Origin: Burkholderia sp.
GTDB taxonomy: Bacteria > Pseudomonadota > Gammaproteobacteria > Burkholderiales > Burkholderiaceae
Direction: 5' to 3'
Assembly (NCBI GenBank): GCA_031253835.1
Contig: JAIRVP010000014.1
Span: 1 to 64,000, forward strand
DNA: 64,000 nt
Position numbers and translations under genes: made by a program. Numbering within the stretch: the stretch's first letter is position 1; each line of letters opens with the position of its first letter. Below are positions 43,511 to 52,681 of the stretch, piece after piece. The notes beneath the pieces were generated by a model. That model worked only from the letters and a program-made list of their open reading frames with translations. It made no database searches and was not told where the DNA came from.

Positions 43511-44347
43511 ATGGACGTGCGACAGGGCCTACACGGCGAACACGCGAAGACGCTCGATACGGCCGGCCTGCGCCGGCATTTCCTGGTGGAGAACGTGTTC
43601 GCACCGGACGCGCTGTCGCTCACCTACAGCCATATCGACCGGATCATCGTCGGTGGCGCGTGGCCGGCCACGCGGCCGGTCGAGGTGCCCGCGTCGCTCG
43701 GCGCCGCGATGGGCGTGAGCCATCTGCTGGCGCGGCGCGAACTGGGCGCGATCAACATCGGCGGGCCCGGCTGGGTCGAGGTCGACGGGCAGCGTCACGC
43801 GGTGGGCACCGAGGAGGCGATCTACATCGGGCAAGGCGGGCAGGGCGTCGTGTTCGGCAGCGACGATCGCGCGCATCCCGCGAAGTTCTACCTGAACTGC
43901 GCGCCGGCGCACACGGCTCATCCCACCCGCACGATCACGCTCGCGCAGGCGTCGCCCGAAACGCTCGGCGATGCGGCCACGAGCAACCGCCGCACGATCT
44001 ACAAGTTCATCGTGCCCGACGTGCTGCCCACCTGCCAGCTGTCGATGGGGATGACGAAGCTCGAGCCGGGCAGTCTGTGGAACACGATGCCGTGCCATAC
44101 GCACGAGCGCCGGATGGAGGTGTATTTCTACTTCAACCTCGCCGACGACGCGGCCGTGTTCCACCTGCTCGGCGAGCCGCAGGAAACGCGCCACGTCGTC
44201 GTGCACAACGAGCAGGCGGTGATCTCGCCGAGCTGGTCGATCCATTCGGGCGTCGGCACGAAGGCGTACACGTTCATCTGGGGGATGGCCGGCGAGAACC
44301 AGGTGTTCAAGGACATGGATCATGTCGCCGTTGCCGACCTGCGCTGA
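43511..44347 (+). CDS. kduI: 5-dehydro-4-deoxy-D-glucuronate isomerase
   Basis: A protein of 278 residues, a bicupin zinc enzyme that isomerises 5-keto-4-deoxyuronate to 2,5-diketo-3-deoxygluconate during pectin or hyaluronan use. Family marks are [25 protein letters not shown], the metal-binding [14 protein letters not shown] and [16 protein letters not shown] precedes the ATG. First of three genes kduI-kduD-kdgR; kduD starts 4 bp after its stop. Confidence 0.96.
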   Translation: MDVRQGLHGEHAKTLDTAGLRRHFLVENVFAPDALSLTYSHIDRIIVGGAWPATRPVEVPASLGAAMGVSHLLARRELGAINIGGPGWVEVDGQRHAVGTEEAIYIGQGGQGVVFGSDDRAHPAKFYLNCAPAHTAHPTRTITLAQASPETLGDAATSNRRTIYKFIVPDVLPTCQLSMGMTKLEPGSLWNTMPCHTHERRMEVYFYFNLADDAAVFHLLGEPQETRHVVVHNEQAVISPSWSIHSGVGTKAYTFIWGMAGENQVFKDMDHVAVADLR

Positions 44348-44351
44348 CATC

Positions 44352-45158
44352 ATGAAACGCGAGTCGCCCGATCTTCCTTCCCGCGACGCGCGCACCGCGC
44401 TCGCCGGCCTGTTCGACCTGACCGGCAAGGTCGCGATCGTCACCGGCTGCAACACGGGGCTCGGCGCGGCGATGGCCGTCGCGCTCGCGTCGGCCGGGTG
44501 CGACATCGTCGGCGCGAACCGTTCGGCGCCGGCCGAGACATCGGCACGCGTCGAGGCGGCCGGCCGGCGTTTCGTCGACGTGCGCGCCGATCTGTCGACG
44601 CTCGAACCGGTCGAGCGGATCGTCGGCGGCGCGGTCGACGCGTTCGGGCACGTCGACATCCTCGTCAACAACGCGGGCATGATCCGCCGTTGCGATGCGC
44701 TCGACTTCACCGAAGCCGACTGGGACGCCGTGATCGACGTGAACCTGAAGAGCGTGTTCTTCCTGTCGCAGGCCGTCGCGCGGCAGATGGTGCGGCAGGG
44801 GTGCGGCGGCAAGATCGTCAACGTCGCGTCGATGCTGTCGTTCCAGGGCGGCATCCGCGTGCCGTCGTACACGGCGTCGAAAAGCGGCGTGCTGGGGCTC
44901 ACGCGCCTGCTCGCGAACGAATGGGCCGCGCGCGGGATCAACGTGAACGCGATCGCACCCGGCTACATGGAAACCGACAACACCGCGCAATTGCGCGAGG
45001 ACAGCCGGCGCAGCGACGCAATCCTCGGCCGCATCCCGGCCGGCCGCTGGGGCGCGCCCGACGATCTCGCGGGCGCGGCCGTGTTTCTTGCATCGCGCGC
45101 GTCGGACTACGTGCACGGTCACACGCTCGCCGTCGACGGCGGGTGGCTCGCGCGCTGA
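44352..45158 (+). CDS. kduD: 2-deoxy-D-gluconate 3-dehydrogenase
   Basis: A protein of 268 residues. SDR fold with FDLTGKVAIVTGCNTGLG, NNAGMIRR, catalytic Tyr/Lys in YTASKSGVLGLTR, and APGYMETDNTAQLRED, which marks KduD. It reduces 2,5-diketo-3-deoxygluconate to 2-keto-3-deoxygluconate with NADH. ATG 44352 is the coupled start, 4 bp after kduI; an upstream in-frame ATG at 44322 overlaps kduI and is less likely. Confidence 0.94.
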   Translation: MKRESPDLPSRDARTALAGLFDLTGKVAIVTGCNTGLGAAMAVALASAGCDIVGANRSAPAETSARVEAAGRRFVDVRADLSTLEPVERIVGGAVDAFGHVDILVNNAGMIRRCDALDFTEADWDAVIDVNLKSVFFLSQAVARQMVRQGCGGKIVNVASMLSFQGGIRVPSYTASKSGVLGLTRLLANEWAARGINVNAIAPGYMETDNTAQLREDSRRSDAILGRIPAGRWGAPDDLAGAAVFLASRASDYVHGHTLAVDGGWLAR

Positions 45159-45216
45159 CCGTGGCGCGCGGCGGACGCGTTATGCTCTCCCGATTCGCAC
45201 TTACGGATTCACGGAC

Positions 45217-46098
45217 ATGACAGCAACGCCCAGGCAGCGCAAAGGCGATCACGCGACCCAGGGAGCCGAAGCCGACCCGGCGGCGGCCGGGTCCGCCGAA
45301 AAGGCCGATTCGGTCGCGGCCGTCGGCAAGGTCTTCACGATCCTCGCCGCGCTCGGCGATCGCCGCGAGATCGGCATCAGCGAACTGTCGCAGCATCTCG
45401 GCATGTCGAAGACGACGGTCCATCGCTTCCTGCAGACGCTGAAGGCGCTCGGCTACGTCGCGCAGGAAGGCGAGACCGACCGCTACCGGCTGACGATCCG
45501 GCTGTTCGAACTCGGCAGCAAGGCGCTGGAGAGCGTGGACCTCGTGCGCGAGGCCGATCTCGAGATGCGCCGCATCGGGCAGCTGACACGCGAAGCCGTG
45601 CACCTCGGCGCGTTCGACGAGGACGCGATCATCTACATCCACAAGATCGACGCCGATTACGGGTTGCGCATGCAGTCGCGGATCGGCCGGCGCAATCCGC
45701 TGTACAGCACGGCGATCGGCAAGGTGCTGCTCGCGTGGATGACGCCCGACGAAGCGCGCGCGGTACTGGCCGGCATCGAGTTCAGGAAGTCGACCGCGAA
45801 GACGCTCGCGTCGGCGGACGCGGTGATGAGCATCCTGCCGCACGTGCGGCAGCAGGGTTACGGCGAGGACAACGAAGAGCAGGAAGACGGCCTGCTGTGT
45901 CTCGCGGTGCCCGTGTTCGACCGGTTCGATCGCGTGATCGCCGGGCTGTCGCTGTCGTTCCCGACGATGCGTTGCGGCGCGGACACGAAAGCGCATTACG
46001 TCGCACTGCTGAAGGAAGCCGGTCAGGCGATTTCGGCGCGACTCGGGCATCGTCCGCAAGCGGCCGGTGTCGAGGCGGCCACGGTCGCGCAGGACTGA
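45217..46098 (+). CDS. kdgR: IclR-family regulator KdgR
   Basis: A protein of 293 residues. A 30-residue disordered start precedes the IclR HTH (VAAVGKVFTILAALGD; ISELSQHLGMSKTTVHRFLQ) and the GAF-like effector domain (YSTAIGKVLLAWM; EDNEEQEDGLLCLAVPVFD). Gene order and similarity point to KdgR, the repressor relieved by 2-keto-3-deoxygluconate. It lies 58 bp after kduD and probably acts at 43300-43314. Confidence 0.9.
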   Translation: MTATPRQRKGDHATQGAEADPAAAGSAEKADSVAAVGKVFTILAALGDRREIGISELSQHLGMSKTTVHRFLQTLKALGYVAQEGETDRYRLTIRLFELGSKALESVDLVREADLEMRRIGQLTREAVHLGAFDEDAIIYIHKIDADYGLRMQSRIGRRNPLYSTAIGKVLLAWMTPDEARAVLAGIEFRKSTAKTLASADAVMSILPHVRQQGYGEDNEEQEDGLLCLAVPVFDRFDRVIAGLSLSFPTMRCGADTKAHYVALLKEAGQAISARLGHRPQAAGVEAATVAQD

Positions 46099-46180
46099 GC
46101 GTACCGCAGCGGCGCTACAATCGGCGCGGCGCCGGTCGCGAACCGGCGAACTTCGAATACGACGACGTGAAGGACGAACC

Positions 46181-46558
46181 ATGCGGATGACAAGGTCGAT
46201 GCGCACGTGCCTCGCCATGCTGGCGATCGGCGCGAGCCTGGGCGCGAACGGTGCGCAGGCAAAAAGCGCGGTGGATTGCGGGCAGCTCAATGCGGCCACG
46301 AGCGGCCCGGACGACAACTTCCGGCCGCCGGCATCCGGCACGGTCATCGGCGCCGGGCGCGCCTATTTCTACTCGGCACCCGACGCCCAGTGCATGACGA
46401 AGCGAACCTTCATCGTTCCCGGCGATTCGGTGACCGTCTACAAGTCGCACGGGCGCTGGTACAACATCATGTACATCAACGGCAAGACCGGCGAGGACTT
46501 CGAAGGCTGGGTCGAGCTGGGGCGTGTGCACCTCGACGGTCGATACGGCGCGCAATAG
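46181..46558 (+). CDS. Secreted small protein with SH3-like C-terminus
   Basis: A protein of 125 residues. The signal peptide ends at NGAQAK. The mature part has two cysteines (VDCGQL and DAQCMT) and a beta-rich end (VPGDSVTVYKSHGRWYNIMY; GEDFEGWVELGRV) resembling bacterial SH3 domains. Function unknown; periplasmic. AAGGA lies before the ATG. A -10-like TACAAT at 46117-46122 suggests its own promoter behind kdgR. Confidence 0.78.
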   Translation: MRMTRSMRTCLAMLAIGASLGANGAQAKSAVDCGQLNAATSGPDDNFRPPASGTVIGAGRAYFYSAPDAQCMTKRTFIVPGDSVTVYKSHGRWYNIMYINGKTGEDFEGWVELGRVHLDGRYGAQ

Positions 46559-46584
46559 CCGGCCGCAGGCATCGGCGGCGGCCC

Positions 46585-48189
46585 TTACGCCGACGCCCGC
46601 CCGAAATCGCGTTTCAGGCTCTCCGCGCGCTGCGGCCGCCGATACAGATAGCCCTGCGCATACTGAATCCCGACCGCGTGGAGCGCGCGATGCTGCGCTT
46701 CCGTCTCCACGCCTTCCGCGATGATCTTCAGGTCGTAGTGATGCGCGACGGCCGCGATCCCCTCGATCAGCCCCGCGCCGCCGCCGTTCAGCTGGGCGAC
46801 GAACTGGCGATCGATCTTCACGTAGTCGAACGGGAAGCGCGACAGCATGTCGAGATTGCTGTGGTGCGTGCCGAAATCGTCGATCGCGAACTTCGCGCCT
46901 TTCGACCGGAGTGCATGGAATATTTCAGTGGTCCGCGCGTTTTTCTCGAGCAGGATGCGTTCGGTCACTTCGAGCACCAGCGTGAAGCCGGGCGGCAGCG
47001 CGTGGATCGCTTCCTCGACGACGGCCACGAACCGCGTACGCTCGAGATCCTGCGGTGCGATGTTGATCGCGATGCGCAGCGGGGCGGAGGGTGTCAGCGC
47101 GGTGAGTTCCGACACGGCCGTCCGCAGCACGAATTCGGTCACCTTCGGCAGCACCGTGCTCGCTTCCACCTGCGGGATGAACACGGCCGGGCTGATGGCC
47201 CCCCACTTCGGATGCTGCCAGCGCAGCAGCGCTTCGACGCCGACCGTCCTGCGCGTCTGCACATCGACGATCGGCTGGTACACGACATGGAACTCGTTGC
47301 GCCTGAGCGCGTGGCGAACGGCTTTCAGCAACAGCCGCCGCGGCGCCATCGCCAGCAGGTAGGCGGCCATCACGAGACCGTCGGCCAGCAGCACGATCGT
47401 CATCGCGATCAACCGGTAGTGGCCCTGGACGTGCGACGCGTACTGAGCCGATGTGGCGACCGACACCGTGAACGGCCAGCGTTGCGATGCAATCGCGGTG
47501 CCGCCGGCGGGGCCCGCGCCCGATTCCGGCGTGAACTTGCCTTGCTGGTCGAGACGGCCCGATCCGGCGATCGACAGCGTCGCGGATTCCGTGCCGTTGC
47601 GGGCGCTCGGTGCGAGCGCATCGACCACGTAGTCGCCTTCGATCAGGTACAGGACACCCGCGCCATGCGCGGTGGCGCGATACACGGCCAGCACCGGAAT
47701 GCCGTGCTGAAACGGCGTCTGGCGCAGCAGCGTGACGATCGTCGCGCCCGGTGCGGGCTCGCGCGTGTACGCGTCGAGCGGCAGGTCGATCGCGCCGAGC
47801 GCCGACGAGCACATCACGCGGCCGTCGTTCACCAGCCCGACGGCGCGCAGGTAGCGCAGGCGAGTGCTCACTTCGGCCAGCGTCCGGAATACCGTCGCGC
47901 ACGGGCGCCCGACGAGCGCGGTCAGCTCGTCTGCATGCCGCAGGCGAACGCCGTCGAGGATGCGGTCCACCGTGGCCACGATGTCGTTCGCGACGACACG
48001 TTCCTGCGTGGTGACGGCATCGCGCGCGTAGCGATCGGCAAGCACGATCGCGCAGGCGGGCACGAGCACGCAGACGATCACGGCGACGAAAAAGATCACC
48101 CGCGGCCACGCGCCGCTGCGCTGGAAAACGGACTTCGAGCCTTGCGTGAGCGCCGACATTCCCGCGGTTGCCTTTGGTGTTGTACGCAT
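46585..48189 (-). CDS. CSS-motif EAL cyclic-di-GMP phosphodiesterase
   Basis: A protein of about 534 residues. Two membrane helices flank a periplasmic CSS-motif domain (conserved RVMCSSALGAIDLPL), a redox-sensing module whose cysteine forms disulfides. The cytoplasmic EAL domain has VGVEALLRWQHP, the loop DDFGTHHSNL and KIDRQFV, with catalytic Glu residues retained (EVTER, EGVET), so it should hydrolyse c-di-GMP. Start choice is uncertain: ATG 48189 or 48159; neither has a strong Shine-Dalgarno sequence. Monocistronic. Confidence 0.88.
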   Translation of the reverse strand: MRTTPKATAGMSALTQGSKSVFQRSGAWPRVIFFVAVIVCVLVPACAIVLADRYARDAVTTQERVVANDIVATVDRILDGVRLRHADELTALVGRPCATVFRTLAEVSTRLRYLRAVGLVNDGRVMCSSALGAIDLPLDAYTREPAPGATIVTLLRQTPFQHGIPVLAVYRATAHGAGVLYLIEGDYVVDALAPSARNGTESATLSIAGSGRLDQQGKFTPESGAGPAGGTAIASQRWPFTVSVATSAQYASHVQGHYRLIAMTIVLLADGLVMAAYLLAMAPRRLLLKAVRHALRRNEFHVVYQPIVDVQTRRTVGVEALLRWQHPKWGAISPAVFIPQVEASTVLPKVTEFVLRTAVSELTALTPSAPLRIAINIAPQDLERTRFVAVVEEAIHALPPGFTLVLEVTERILLEKNARTTEIFHALRSKGAKFAIDDFGTHHSNLDMLSRFPFDYVKIDRQFVAQLNGGGAGLIEGIAAVAHHYDLKIIAEGVETEAQHRALHAVGIQYAQGYLYRRPQRAESLKRDFGRASA

Positions 48190-48682
48190 GGAGTGGCAAG
48201 TCGAACCGGTCGGTGCGCATGCGGTGCGCACACGTCATGCCTGGTTCGGGCGATACGGCTCGCGCATCGGTATCGCGATGCAAACCGGGTCAACGATCGT
48301 GATGGACATCGGCGGCAGCCCGTCGCGATCGGTCATGCAGTCCGTCGGCGCGTGTCAATAACATGTGCATTCTGCGCATCTATATTGACGTAGCACACCG
48401 AAAAAAACCCCGACCGCAGGGTCGTGCGGCCGGGTCGAAAGACACCGTCTCTTGGCACGAGGATGGTGCGCGGCAAGTATAAGATGTGACGCGCTATTAC
48501 GAAATATTGTTGACTAAAAATTGGTGCAGTTTTGTGATTGCGTCTCAAAAAGAAACATTGCCGCGAAATGCCGTTTTAGCCGACGTGTCGCCGGCATGCC
48601 TGTCCGAAAGGATGGCGAAAGAAATGGGTGCCGCTGAAGTGGAACAAGCGACGCAGCGGCGGCGCGCGGCGCCGGCCGCGAT
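48190..48682. other. AT-rich gene-free region
   Basis: About 490 bp without a supported gene, from the EAL start to the next gene's stop. The section 48480-48580 is markedly AT-richer than the rest of the window. It contains one minus-strand terminator (48401-48424). A 73-codon plus-strand frame from 48486 exists but shows no codon bias or homology. The region may bind H-NS-like proteins or hold a small RNA; I see no direct evidence. Confidence 0.4.
48401..48424 (-). terminator. Rho-independent terminator on the minus strand
   Basis: On the minus strand CGACC-ctgc-GGTCG is followed by GGG and seven Ts. It lies some 260 bp beyond the stop of the small secreted protein gene (48683) and about 210 bp upstream of the EAL gene, and separates the two. 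Confidence 0.7.
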
Positions 48683-48994
48683 TCAGAAGTCGTTGCGCAT
48701 CTTGTGAAGCAGGGCGCCGGGCGACTGGTGCGTGTCGACTGCAGTGAGGACGTCGGTCAGGAACCACGGCAGGTTCAGTTGCGTATCGGAATCGCCGACG
48801 CAGACGCGGATTGGCGGCGCCTTCGACGGCGAACGGCCGTCCTGCGCCGGTGTAGCGTCCCGCGATGGAACGCAGTTTTTCGCGTGGGCCTGAACGGGAA
48901 CCGGCGCGGCGGCGCCGGACGGTGCGCCCGCGGTTGCCGGCACGCTGGCGGCGGCAAGCAGGGTCAGGACAGCAGCAGCGGCAACGCGTTTCAT
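48683..48994 (-). CDS. Small secreted protein, unknown function
   Basis: A protein of 103 residues. The signal peptide reads MKRVAAAAVLTLLAAASVPA, cleaved near TAGA; the mature part has an Ala/Pro linker, two cysteines (KNCVPSRDA and IRVCVGDSD) and a C-terminal NLPWFLTDVLTAVDTHQSPG. I do not recognise the family. Codon bias and a good start support a real gene. It lies 50 bp after the AraC gene on the same strand. Confidence 0.72.
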   Translation of the reverse strand: MKRVAAAAVLTLLAAASVPATAGAPSGAAAPVPVQAHAKNCVPSRDATPAQDGRSPSKAPPIRVCVGDSDTQLNLPWFLTDVLTAVDTHQSPGALLHKMRNDF

Positions 48995-49044
48995 GAGGAT
49001 TCTCCGGCGATGCCCGTTCGACCGCGCCGGCCGGCGCGAGTTCG

Positions 49045-50091
49045 TCAGCCGCGCGCGATGCTTGCCGGCCGCGCGGGCTGCCGGCTGCGCCACTGCTGCG
49101 GCGATTCGCCGGTCCAGCGCCGGAACGCGCGCGTGAATGCGCTGTGTTCCGAATAGCCGAGCAGCCAGGCGACCTCCGCCAGCGTCAGCCGCGGATCGTT
49201 CAGGTGGTCGATCGCGAGCCGCCGCCGCGTGTCCTCGCGCAGGATCCGGTAGTTCAGCCCGAGTTCGGCCAGCCGGCGATGCAGCGTGCGCGACGACACA
49301 TGCAGCTCCGACGCGATCTGCTCGATGCTGGCTTCGCCTTGCGTCAACAAGCGCGCGACGGCTTCGCGCACCGACTGTTCGAGGTCGTCGGTCTGCCGCA
49401 GCTCGGCGAGCAGCGCGCTCGCCTGGCGTTCCATCATGTGTCGCAGCGCGTCGTCCGGCTGTTGCAGCGGCTGCGTGAGCAGGTGCAACGGAAACGCGAG
49501 CCGGTTCACCGGCTGGCCGAACCGCACCGGGCAGCCGAAGTAGTCGGCGTACGGCTGGGCGTCGCGGGGCGACGGATGCACGAAGCAGACTTCGTCGGGC
49601 CCGTTGCGCGTGCCGGTGATGTTGCGCGCGAACTGGACGATCGCGGTCAGCGCCACTTCGTCGACGAGCGGGCCGAGCGGCTCGGGCGCATCGTGCCATT
49701 CGATCGCGACCGACGCCGCTTCGACCCGCACTTCCATGCGCGCGACGTTCGCGATCAGGTGTTCGTATTGCTGCCAGCGCGCGAGCGCGGCGCCGGCGTC
49801 GCGGCACGCATGCAGCGCATAGCCGAGCGCGCCGAGATGGGCGGGCGTGATCCGTTGGCCGACGTGCAGGCCGAGCAGCGGATCGTCGAGCGCGCGGACG
49901 GCGCGTTCGAGCAGGCCGCGCCAATGCGCGCTCGCATACAGCGTCAGCCCGCGATCGTCCTCGGGCGGCCGCGCCTCGCCGAGCACGCGCGCCGCATCCT
50001 GGCCTTGCTCGGACAGATAGTCGAACAGCAGCCGCACGTAGGTGCTCGAGTAGTAGACGCGCTGGGTCGCGAGCGGGGAGGCGGCGGGCAT
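49045..50091 (-). CDS. AraC-family regulator
   Basis: A protein of 348 residues of the OruR/ArgR/PF12625-like type: an N-terminal ligand domain followed by the AraC DNA-binding domain (ASIEQIASELHVSSRTLHRR; LTLAEVAWLLGYSEHSAFTR). Start at ATG 50091 (MPAASPLATQRV). It is divergent from a fatty-acid-hydroxylase gene; two perfect 9-bp direct repeats 21 bp apart in the 94-bp gap are ideal AraC half-sites, so it likely controls that gene. Confidence 0.92.
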   Translation of the reverse strand: MPAASPLATQRVYYSSTYVRLLFDYLSEQGQDAARVLGEARPPEDDRGLTLYASAHWRGLLERAVRALDDPLLGLHVGQRITPAHLGALGYALHACRDAGAALARWQQYEHLIANVARMEVRVEAASVAIEWHDAPEPLGPLVDEVALTAIVQFARNITGTRNGPDEVCFVHPSPRDAQPYADYFGCPVRFGQPVNRLAFPLHLLTQPLQQPDDALRHMMERQASALLAELRQTDDLEQSVREAVARLLTQGEASIEQIASELHVSSRTLHRRLAELGLNYRILREDTRRRLAIDHLNDPRLTLAEVAWLLGYSEHSAFTRAFRRWTGESPQQWRSRQPARPASIARG

Positions 50092-50097
50092 GGCGGA

Positions 50098-50127
50098 AAG
50101 TGTCAAGTAATCGTCGGCAAGTGTCAA
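50098..50127. promoter_or_regulatory. AraC-type direct-repeat operator
   Basis: AAGTGTCAA occurs at 50098-50106 and again at 50119-50127, a start-to-start distance of 21 bp, two helical turns. The spacing matches binding of an AraC dimer to direct half-sites between the divergent genes. Confidence 0.7.
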
Positions 50128-50185
50128 CGCGGGCTGACCCGTGCGCGACCATACTGCCCGGCAGTTCCTGATCGAGACTGCCGAC

Positions 50186-51205
50186 ATGCCGACCGAATTG
50201 ATGACGTGGCTCCATGCGTTCCTGGGTAACGACGTGGACTGGAAGCAGGTGCTGCTGATCGGCATGACGCCGGTGTTCCTGATCGCGTTCGCGATCGAAT
50301 ATGCGGTGATGACCGGGCGCGGCCGCCGTGAACCGTTTCGCTGGAAGGAGATCGTCGCGAACCTGTCGCTCGGTGCCGGCTACCAGGTGGCCGAGACCGT
50401 GATGGGGCTCCTGTTCACGGGCGCGATCTTCGCGTGGGTCTACCGGCACCGGCTGTTCGACGTGCCGGTGAATGGCTTCACGATCGTACCGATCTTCGTC
50501 CTCGTGGAGTTCTGCTACTACTGGTTTCATCGCACGTCGCACCGCGTCCGCTGGTTCTGGGCCGCGCACGTGCCGCATCACAGCGGCGAAGTGATGAACT
50601 TCACGACGGCGATGCGGCAGTCGCTGCTGAATGCGTTCGTCGGCGTGTTCGTGTTCTACCTGCCGCCCGTGTGGCTCGGCATCCCGCCGGCCGTCGTGCT
50701 GTTCCTGCTCGCGGTCGATCTCGCGTACCAGTACTTCGTGCATACCGAAGCGATCGGGCGGCTGCCGCGCGGGTTCGAGTACGTGTTCGACACGCCGTCG
50801 AACCATCGCGCGCACCACGGCCGCAATCCGCGCTATATCGACCGGAACTACGGCGGCGTGCTGATCATCTTCGATCGGATGTTCGGCACGTATGTCGAGG
50901 AAACGGAACCGGTCGACTACGGGATCACGCAGCAGATTCGTTCGTACAACTTCCTGGTGCTGAACGTGCACGAGTTCGTCGACATGTGGCGCGACGTGTT
51001 CGCACCCGGGCCGGTGCTGCAGCGGTTGCAACACCTGTGGATGCCGCCCGAGTGGGAGCGGCCGGGGCATCGGCCGATCCATACGTGGAGCGTCGAGCGG
51101 AAAGGGGAGGAGGCGGGCACGGCGATTCCGCACGCTGCAACCGGGGAAGAGGCGGCCGCATCCGGGCGCAAGATCGTACAAGCCGCCGGGCCGCGCCCGG
51201 GCTAA
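50186..51205 (+). CDS. Sterol desaturase/fatty acid hydroxylase family protein
   Basis: A protein of 339 residues. Membrane di-iron enzyme with four or so helices and the histidine clusters HRTSH, HVPHH and HRAHH that bind the metal pair. Members hydroxylate or desaturate sterols or fatty acyl groups in the inner membrane. The C-terminal 40 residues are disordered. ATG 50186 (MPTELMTWLHAF) is preferred over ATG 50141. Probable target of the divergent AraC regulator. Confidence 0.88.
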   Translation: MPTELMTWLHAFLGNDVDWKQVLLIGMTPVFLIAFAIEYAVMTGRGRREPFRWKEIVANLSLGAGYQVAETVMGLLFTGAIFAWVYRHRLFDVPVNGFTIVPIFVLVEFCYYWFHRTSHRVRWFWAAHVPHHSGEVMNFTTAMRQSLLNAFVGVFVFYLPPVWLGIPPAVVLFLLAVDLAYQYFVHTEAIGRLPRGFEYVFDTPSNHRAHHGRNPRYIDRNYGGVLIIFDRMFGTYVEETEPVDYGITQQIRSYNFLVLNVHEFVDMWRDVFAPGPVLQRLQHLWMPPEWERPGHRPIHTWSVERKGEEAGTAIPHAATGEEAAASGRKIVQAAGPRPG

Positions 51206-51241
51206 GCTGGGTGTTTTCCTCGGCGAAAGGCGTGGCGGGCG

Positions 51242-51922
51242 ATGACAAGGAAAGTATTCTGGGACGATCCGTACCGGACCACGCTGGATACCGTCGTCAC
51301 GCATGTCGACGGCGATCGCGTGCGGGTGGACGCGACCATCTTCTTCGCGTTTTCAGGCGGCCAGGAAAGCGACGCGGGATCGCTGGGCGGCTGTCCCGTG
51401 ATCGACGCCGAGAAGCACGGCCTCGACATCGTCTATACGCTCCCGCCTGACCATGCGCTGCGCGTCGGGGATCCGGTGACCTGGCGCATCGACTGGGCGC
51501 GCCGGTACCGGCTGATGCGCCTGCATTTCGCGGCCGAAATGGTGCTGCAACTCGTCTACCGGCTCAGGCCAGGTATCGAGCGCATCGGCGCGCATATCGC
51601 GCCGGACAAGGCGCGCATCGACTTCGCGAGCGACACGAGCCTGTCGCCGTTGTTTCCGGAGATCGAATCGGCCGCGGCCGACCTGTCGAAGCGCGACCTG
51701 CGCATCGTGACCGACTTCAGCGATGTCGATGCGCAACGCCGCTTCTGGACGGTCGACGGCTTTGCGACGATGGCGTGCGGCGGCACGCATCCGGCGATGA
51801 CCGGCGAGATCGGCATGCTGACGCTCAAGCGCAAGAACACCGGGAAGGGCAAGGAGCGGATCGAGGTGATGCTGCTCGAGCCGTCGGTGGCGAGCGGGCA
51901 TTGCGGTCGGCCGGGTGCCTGA
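51242..51922 (+). CDS. Alanyl-tRNA editing protein, AlaX type
   Basis: A protein of 226 residues, a free-standing AlaRS editing domain. FSGGQESDAG (about 38-47) is the family GGQ motif and CGGTH (179-183) provides two zinc ligands. The usual HxxxH motif is His95-x3-Glu99 here (LHFAAE), so one metal ligand differs. It deacylates Ser- or Gly-mischarged tRNA-Ala. It lies 36 bp after the hydroxylase gene. Monomeric AlaX-S/M size. Confidence 0.85.
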   Translation: MTRKVFWDDPYRTTLDTVVTHVDGDRVRVDATIFFAFSGGQESDAGSLGGCPVIDAEKHGLDIVYTLPPDHALRVGDPVTWRIDWARRYRLMRLHFAAEMVLQLVYRLRPGIERIGAHIAPDKARIDFASDTSLSPLFPEIESAAADLSKRDLRIVTDFSDVDAQRRFWTVDGFATMACGGTHPAMTGEIGMLTLKRKNTGKGKERIEVMLLEPSVASGHCGRPGA

Positions 51923-52150
51923 CTTTCCGGCGCGCCGGTTCGAAAAGCCGGTTGTCGTTGTTAATGCAACGTTTCGCACGGGTGCGGTTCCACGCATGTA
52001 TATTGTCGCCGTGCATCGACCGGCCGGCGATATCGCGCGGCTTCGTTTGCACGTCACCGTGCGCGTGCACTGCCAGCCCTCCGGAGCGCGGTGCTCGCGG
52101 TGAAGCGTCCCGCACAAGTACAAGAACCAGAGAGCGTTCCGAGCCCGCCC

Positions 52151-52681
52151 ATGAGCGATACCGAAGTTGTTTTTCAAATCACCGCGGATGATCTTGTCCA
52201 CGCATACCGCCTGCATCTTTGGCGCAGGTACAACGGGAAATACCTGCTCAAGTCATTTTCGATCGTTGCGATCGTGTACGTCGTCCTGCTGGTCGGTGGC
52301 GTCCGGGTGGCAAGTGGACATTTTCCGGAATGGCGCCATGTATGGATGGCAGCGGGAATCGCGGCTGTCGTTTCTATCGGCGTGCCGCTCCTGAATCATC
52401 TGGTATTGCCGCGCGTAGGGCGCAAGATCTACGACCAGCAAAGGACGCTTCATCAGGTCCACACGGTCATTTTCCACGGCGACCGCTTCGTTGTCGAAAC
52501 GCCGACTTCGCGCGACGAAATTCGCTATGCGGATCTCATCCACTGGAGCGAGGATCGTCAAATGATCCTGCTGTATCAGTCATTGGCGATGTTCCGTGTG
52601 GTGCCGAAGCGCGCGCTGGACGAGGGACAACTCGCACGCCTGCATCGACTGCTGCTTCAGAACGGCTTGCGCAAGGTCTAG
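52151..52681 (+). CDS. YcxB-like membrane protein
   Basis: A protein of 176 residues. Two membrane helices (about 35-55 and 68-88) follow a short cytoplasmic start, and the C-terminal half has the YcxB-like patch DRFVVETPTSRDEIRYADLI and a terminal AMFRVVPKRALDEGQLARL. Role unknown. ATG 52151 (MSDTEVVFQITADDLV) has only a weak Shine-Dalgarno sequence. The 228 bp upstream hold a promoter-like TATATT near 52000. Its 3' end overlaps a possible antisense gene. Confidence 0.78.
   Translation: MSDTEVVFQITADDLVHAYRLHLWRRYNGKYLLKSFSIVAIVYVVLLVGGVRVASGHFPEWRHVWMAAGIAAVVSIGVPLLNHLVLPRVGRKIYDQQRTLHQVHTVIFHGDRFVVETPTSRDEIRYADLIHWSEDRQMILLYQSLAMFRVVPKRALDEGQLARLHRLLLQNGLRKV

Noticed and set aside
48486..48707. 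73-codon plus-strand ORF in the AT-rich region
   Set aside because: No codon bias, no homology, no ribosome site, and it overlaps the end of a supported minus-strand gene.
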